From Eutypa lata (lineage: Eukaryota > Ascomycota > Sordariomycetes > Xylariales > Diatrypaceae), in contig JAKULF010000010.1 of the NCBI GenBank assembly GCA_022661535.1, positions 1,116,001 through 1,180,000 on the forward strand: a stretch of 64,000 nucleotides of DNA, given 5' to 3'. Numbering within the stretch: the stretch's first letter is position 1; each line of letters begins with the position of its first letter. Of this stretch, positions 58,824-64,000 are shown in pieces. The translations under genes were made by a program, and so were the position numbers. The notes beneath the pieces were generated by a model. It searched no databases and had not been told where the DNA came from. It was given only the letters and a program-made list of their open reading frames with translations.

Positions 58824-59963
58824 AATTCGTTCCTCAAACTTTGAAAAAATTTAGTGCGCCTCAACAGACCAAATTTAGACGGAAAGAAGAAGAAGAAGAA
58901 GAACAAGAAGAAGAAGATTACAAGAACGACATCTATACCTAAGTACCTAAGCTAGAGGGGACGGGGAATCTTTGCAGCATAATGCAACATAGCAAGCGGG
59001 GCGCATCTTTTTTTTTTAATAAATATAACATTCTGTCGGATGATGGGGGAATGGATTGATTTAACATCACCTAGGTACGGACGGCATTACGCATGGAGTA
59101 GTTGTATATACTCGGTGTAGAATTGGATAGCTCACCAGCCATCATCATCATTATCAAATCATAAAAAAAGAAGTTAAATAGGCAATTCAGGTTTTCGTAC
59201 GTACTTCAGTGACTTTCGCCGCGACAAACAAAAGCATCTCGTTGGGTATCCACAAGATAATGTAGCGGAAAAGCTATTACCCCGCGTACGAGAGGTTATC
59301 CCAATTCCGAATTCACAATTGGCCGTGTAACATCGAAGATATGTTTGATGCGATACTATATACTAAGGTAAGTGTATTTCGTGATAGGTACTTAGTAAGT
59401 GCGTACGTACATACATATACATATAGGGGTTTGGTACCAAGGTCAGGGACCCCCTTTTCAATGGACTATATATATTAGTAATTTATCATTAGATTATTGC
59501 TACACCTTTATAATTCGAGCGTAAAGCAATATATTTAAGCATTGTGGATAACGACAGCCATATGAAATAAATTTCATTATTACCTTTGGAAACCCCGGTT
59601 GCGCTGTGGTAACGACCTATGAAATGAGTTAGATAAGCAGGTATAAATAGTATAGAAAACAGCACTACACCGAAACGCATCTTTTTGCATCTATCACGAC
59701 ATTGACAATTATATCGTTCGATTATGGATTGGCGTATTGCACTATTCTGTATTTGTTCCCGGTTACTTACCAATCTGCCTCGAAGCTCACCATACAGCAG
59801 GCATTATAATGGTGCAATCTTGTTCAAAATGACGAATGCCACATGCTATATCCACAGCGTCCGGAACCTCTCACAAACGCTGTATTTATCCGACACAATT
59901 GGACTACCACTTGCTTAGATGAATTAATATTGATTCCTGACATGTCAGCTTAGTCTAGAAGCC
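58824..59963. other. Intergenic, nothing supported
   Basis: A GAAGAA-rich tract (58881-58918) follows the nitroreductase stop, then AT-rich sequence with TACGTACATACATATACATATA near 59403-59425. No gene is supported. Confidence 0.5.
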
Positions 59964-61877
59964 ATGTCTCAGGAAAGCACTGTGAAGTCGGTGGCGATCA
60001 TCGGAGCGGGCGCGGCAGGTAGGTAGTCATCAGATGTCTAAGATTGTAACCAACTAGCCCTTCGCATTAACATATTACTAATCTGCTTACAGGTATCATA
60101 ACGGCGGTGGCGTTCCAAGCGGAGAATTATTACGAGAGGATTCGAGTGTTTGAGCGGAAGCCTACCGCCGGCGGGACATGGTATGCCTGCCGTTTCTACA
60201 CGGCCAGTGTTCATAGTTCCTATGAGTCCTCCGTTAATAGATAGCTTAGGATATACGATGCCGATCCGTCACCAAACCTACCGATCTACCCGGGCCGTCT
60301 GCCTCCGGAGACCGATCCGCGGCTGGATATCCCCGAAGACTTGCCCCAGATCAAACCACATAACACCCAGGAGCGGTATACCTTGACGCCTATCTACGAT
60401 TCGCTAACGTGAGCCTTCTTACTAATGCGTGTTTCAATCACACAAGTCAAGATCGAAAAGGTCACTCGCTAACGAAAGACCACTAGGACGAATGTGCCTG
60501 ATATAGCCATGAGCTTCTCCGATGCGAGGTTCGCATACGGGCCGTTCGCACCGCACTACGTGGCCCGCCAGTACATCGAGAACTACGCATCCCACCACAA
60601 GATCGATGACTACCTGGAGCTAGATACCACCGTGGAGGACTTGAGCAAGCTGCCCCCACGGGTCCCCGGAGGCGCCAACCGCTGGAAAGTGGTGCTGAGG
60701 AAATACGACAAGGCCAGACATGTCGACGTCTGGTGGGAAGAGGACTTCGATGCCGTTATATTGGCCAACGGCCATTACGCGGTCCCTTTCGTGAGTGATA
60801 ACAACATCCCCAGTGATCCCCACACAGACTCTCATCATTAAGTAACTTCTTTCTGAACTGATGGCCAATACGTAATAGGTACCCCAAGTCAAAGGCCTCG
60901 ACGCCTACCTGAAGAAATTCCCCGGCCGCGTGGTCCACAGCAAGTACTACCGCTCCCCTCTCGTCTACACCTCGAAGAAAGTGATCGTAGTCGGCAACTC
61001 GGCCTCGGGGCACGACGTAACGGCCGAGCTCGTCTCGACGGCCCGCCTGCCCGTGTACCAGTCCCGGCGGTCGCCCTCGCGGTGGGACGGCGACGCGCCG
61101 CCGCCGGGCGTCGCGTGGAAGCCCGTGATCAAGGAGTACGTGGCGTCCACGGGCCGGATCGTCTTCGAGGACGACACGCACCTGGACCCGGGCGCCGACT
61201 TCGACGCCGTGGTCTACGCGACCGGGTACAAGCCCTCCTTCCCGTTCTGGCGCCACGCCGCCGAGCGCCCGCTCTGGGACTACGCGGCCGGCCGGCTCGT
61301 CGACGTCTACTGGCACACGTTCCCGGCCGACCTCCCCTCGCTCGCCGTCGTCGGCATCCCCCGCACCCTCACCTTCCGCAGCTTCGAGTACCAGGGCATC
61401 GCGCTGGCGCGGCTGTGGTCGGGCCGGAATGCGGTTCCGCTGCCGCCCGTCGAGGAGCAGCGGAGGTGGGAGAGGGAGCGCGCGGAGCTCACCCGCAGGG
61501 AGGGCAGGAAGTTCCACGATATACCGTGGGAGGGCGGCGAGGCGAAGGAGTGGCTGAGGGGCTTGTTCGAGATTGCCGGGTTGGGTACCTTGACCGGGGA
61601 GGGGAGGATCCCGCCTGTTTTGACGAGGGAGATGGTTTGGGCGTTGGAGAATATTAGGAAATATCCGGAGCCGGGGCGGGATGGCGATGGTGATGGTGAT
61701 GGAAAGGATAAGGGTAAAGGCAAAGGTGAGGATGGCACTACAGACGATGGTGGTGATGAGTTCAGGGAAGCCCGTAGTACATGCACTTCCTGCCAGTCAA
61801 AGGAGGAAGAAGAAGGCGCTGGTGAGTGGGTTGTGGTGAACAGACCTCATAAGATGGACTTGATAGGCTTTATATAG
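59964..61877 (+). CDS. Class-B flavin-containing monooxygenase (FMO clade)
   Basis: Five exons, 59964-60018, 60093-60180, 60250-60408, 60487-60790 and 60879-61877, give 534 residues. Motifs appear in order: VAIIGAGAAGIITAVAF (FAD GxGxxG, interrupted by the first intron), FERKPTAGGTWIYD, the FMO fingerprint FPGRVVHSKYY (FxGxxxHxxxY), VVGNSASGHDV (NADPH loop) and VVYATGYKPSFPF (ATGY motif). The enzyme would oxygenate a nitrogen, sulfur or carbonyl group using NADPH and oxygen. The C-terminus carries a low-complexity extension beginning near residue 468: Asp-Gly repeats, Lys-Gly repeats, then an acidic stretch ending in HKMDLIGFI. Exon 5 is much more GC-rich than exons 1-4 in its first 500 bases. 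The next gene is a convergent MFS transporter, which suggests functional linkage but does not prove it. Confidence 0.95.
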
Positions 61878-62451
61878 GTATTTTCTTTTTGAACAATAGA
61901 CCGCGTTCTTGAAGTACTGCTGCTAGGTTATATAATAGCTAGATACTTAGGTTTCCATAGGGTTTTTTTTATTAGATCAAGTTAGGTACGGTTATATTAG
62001 ACATATATATCCCCTTGCATTGTAATTGGCTGGGGGGAGAACCCAGAGAGCTCACACCGGATAGGGATACCTGCTGTGTTAATCTTCTATATCCATGACC
62101 GCAACAACCGGGAATGAGATTTGGATGGAAACTTTATCGCGTACGTCTAAGAGTATTAGGTGAAAAAGTAAGGCAATCACAATCCATGTAGCACTCACTC
62201 AACATTCTAAGGATCTTTTCGATGAAGCAATCCTAAGTTGAATTCGCTCCTCATCTATCTAACCTCTAATATGATCGAATCATGAATAGCCACTCTTTAG
62301 AAAAAGTATCGTATAAGATCCCAGCTAGCTAAACTACAACCGTTTTCTGTTGAATCTACCACAACACGATATGATTGATATAAGAAGCCGAAACAAAACC
62401 CCTTTGTGAACTGACAAGTTACAGAATAGGGGCGCCCTGATCGATCTCCCC
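61878..62451. other. Convergent intergenic region
   Basis: It holds the 3' ends of the FMO gene (plus) and the MFS gene (minus). No gene or strong structure is seen. Confidence 0.55.
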
Positions 62452-64000
62452 TTAACGCCGCGCAGAGCGCTCAAGGTCATGATCCTCTACGTCCTCCAGG
62501 ATGTTCTCCCCCCGCCTGCCCGCCTCGACCCTCACGCGCTTGAGCTTCCTCGTGTCCCCCTCGGTCTGCCGGGTCACCCACCACGTGTACAGCATCGTGA
62601 TGCCGCACAATCCGACGAGCACCTGGCAAGCCGCAAAGGAGGCCTGGTACTTCGGCGCGTACTTGTCCTGGAAGATCTGCGGGCCGATGGCGTCGCCCAC
62701 CTGGCCGTAGCTGTTGACGAAGCCGATCGCGAAGGCGGAGCCGGTGGCGCGCGATGTCGTTTGGGCGCGCCATGGCCACATTAGCTGTGTATTGTGTTAG
62801 TGGGTATCGACAGTAGAGATGTCTCGGTTGAGACGATGGGTTTCGGATTGTTTTTATTTTCATTTTAATATAGCGCTCAGTCTAGATAGAGACTGACAAT
62901 GCAAACCCCTAAAGTGGAGAAAGAAAAAGGGGGGTACCGTCAGAAAGACACTTACCGGGAACCAAGTTCTTGCAGCAGCATTCGCAATGATGGTGGTAGC
63001 GTACACGCCACCAGTGCTAGGATACACGATAAGAACTGCATAACAAGCAATTACAACCACCACCACGCAAAGTGGAAGAACCGGTCTAGGCAATCTCCCC
63101 CGGTCGGCGATAATTCCTGTGATTGCTATGAAAGCAATAGCGCACACGGCCATTGGGATGTTGAGAATCTGGGATCGAGCAACATCGCTATAAAATAAAA
63201 TAAAAAGAGAAAAGGGGGCTCAAGTCAGCTGGATATTGGGAATTGCAGTTACTATGACATGGACAACCACCTACGTGAAACCAAGATCGGCAATAACGGT
63301 TGGCTGGTAGAAGAGCACACCAGCGTTTCCAGTGTTGAACAGCGCCCAGTTGAGGGTGAATAGCCACAGGCGCTGGTCCTTCAGCGAGCTCACTATCTGC
63401 TTCCAGTTGAAGTTCTCCTCGGCGGCTCTCGGTGCGTTGGGCGGGAGACGTGCTTGGACGAAGGCTTTCTCCTTGTCTGATAGCCAGCTTGCTGTTGCAG
63501 GGACTGAGATTGCATTATTTGTTTAGTACTTATCTAGGTAATTTGAAATGCTATAGCTTGGCGGTGTAGTTGTACTTACAATCGGGTAACAGGAACCATA
63601 TGATGACCGAGAGAAATATGGTGATGACTCCCTCGATTAGGAACAACCTTTATCTTCTCTTTTAGTGCCTTACTGTCTCGATGTTATACATGGGGGGATA
63701 CTTACCATTGCCAGCCGGATAGCCCATGCCTTCCACTTATTCCATCTAGACCGAATGCAAGGAGACTGCTGATGATGCTCGACACTTGACCAACGGCGTC
63801 TGGTTCATGTTAGCCTGGTTCCCTTGACCGGGTTCTACGACAAGGGTTTGCGTCGTATACTTACAGAGATAGAACAACCTCAGAGACATCTCATCGGGTC
63901 GATACCAGTACGTCATATGAAGTATAATACCAGGAAACATGCCAGATTCAGCCTGAAAAGACAGAAGAAGAAGTGACAGATTCATTAGTATAGTTCACAG
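62452..64000 (-). CDS. MFS transporter, Dal5/allantoate-permease type (partial, 5' end outside window)
   Basis: Visible exons are 63952-63865, 63799-63706, 63647-63580, 63503-63275, 63187-62956 and 62784-62452. They join in frame to the last 347 residues. The bases above 63952 are intron with a TACTAATG branch site. The sequence fits the anion:cation symporter (Dal5/Tna1) group: AESGMFPGIILHMTYWYRP, SSLLAFGLDGISG, GWQWLFLIEGVITIFLSVII, a cytoplasmic loop LPDFPATASWLSDKEKAFVQ, WLFTLNWALFNTGNAGVLFY, then the last helices and SYGQVGDAIGPQIFQDKYAP. The family imports carboxylates, allantoate, nicotinate or similar anions across the plasma membrane. The substrate is unknown. Convergent with the FMO gene. 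No defect is visible in the part seen. Confidence 0.93.

Noticed and set aside
59125..59165. GATAGCTCACCAG, resembling a tRNA A box
   Set aside because: No B box or cloverleaf follows.

Overview
The window looks like a chromosomal segment of a filamentous ascomycete (Pezizomycotina, probably a Sordariomycete). Genes are monocistronic, on both strands, and split by short introns (about 50-220 bases) with GTAAGT-like donors, CTAAC/CTGAC-like branch sites and AG acceptors. The protein families are also typically fungal: a fungal MSS1/MnmE and MAK16, an F-box/ankyrin protein, fungal P450 and FAD oxidoreductases, and a Dal5-type MFS carrier. Species cannot be told from the sequence alone. No tRNA, rRNA, CRISPR array or intact transposon was found.

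Layout. 0-9 kb: a low-complexity ORF, an F-box/ankyrin protein (minus strand), a three-exon PMP3 membrane peptide and a Ser/Thr-rich unknown protein. 8.8-17 kb: a long gene-poor block with many microsatellites. 17.2 kb: a small unknown gene whose 76-residue product is almost entirely a tandem repeat with paired basic residues between units. 18-22.3 kb: two housekeeping genes read divergently, MSS1 (mitochondrial tRNA-modifying GTPase) and MAK16 (60S ribosome biogenesis). Exon joining completes both, including a 19-base last exon of MSS1 that supplies the invariant C-terminal Cys motif. 22.3-31.2 kb: a second gene-poor block with two 81-base inverted-repeat elements and a decayed coding region. 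31.2-35.7 kb: a 1506-residue, mostly disordered protein with a C-terminal methyltransferase-like domain.

37-64 kb is rich in oxidoreductases: a cytochrome P450, a salicylate-hydroxylase-like FAD monooxygenase, a two-domain flavoprotein reductase without an FMN domain, a broken berberine-bridge-type (BBE) oxidase, an SDR, an intact BBE-type oxidase, a Frm2/Hbn1-like nitroreductase, a class-B flavin monooxygenase and the C-terminal part of a Dal5-type MFS transporter. No polyketide synthase, NRPS, terpene cyclase or pathway transcription factor is visible. The set may therefore be the flank of a biosynthetic or catabolic cluster, or simply accessory genes.

In-frame microsatellites recur inside conserved enzymes (poly-Gly, Gly-Thr and Ser in MSS1; poly-His and Ser in the FAD monooxygenase; poly-Asn in the P450; Asp-Gly and Lys-Gly in the flavin monooxygenase). 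The most promising unexplained item is the repeat-peptide gene at 17200-17430.
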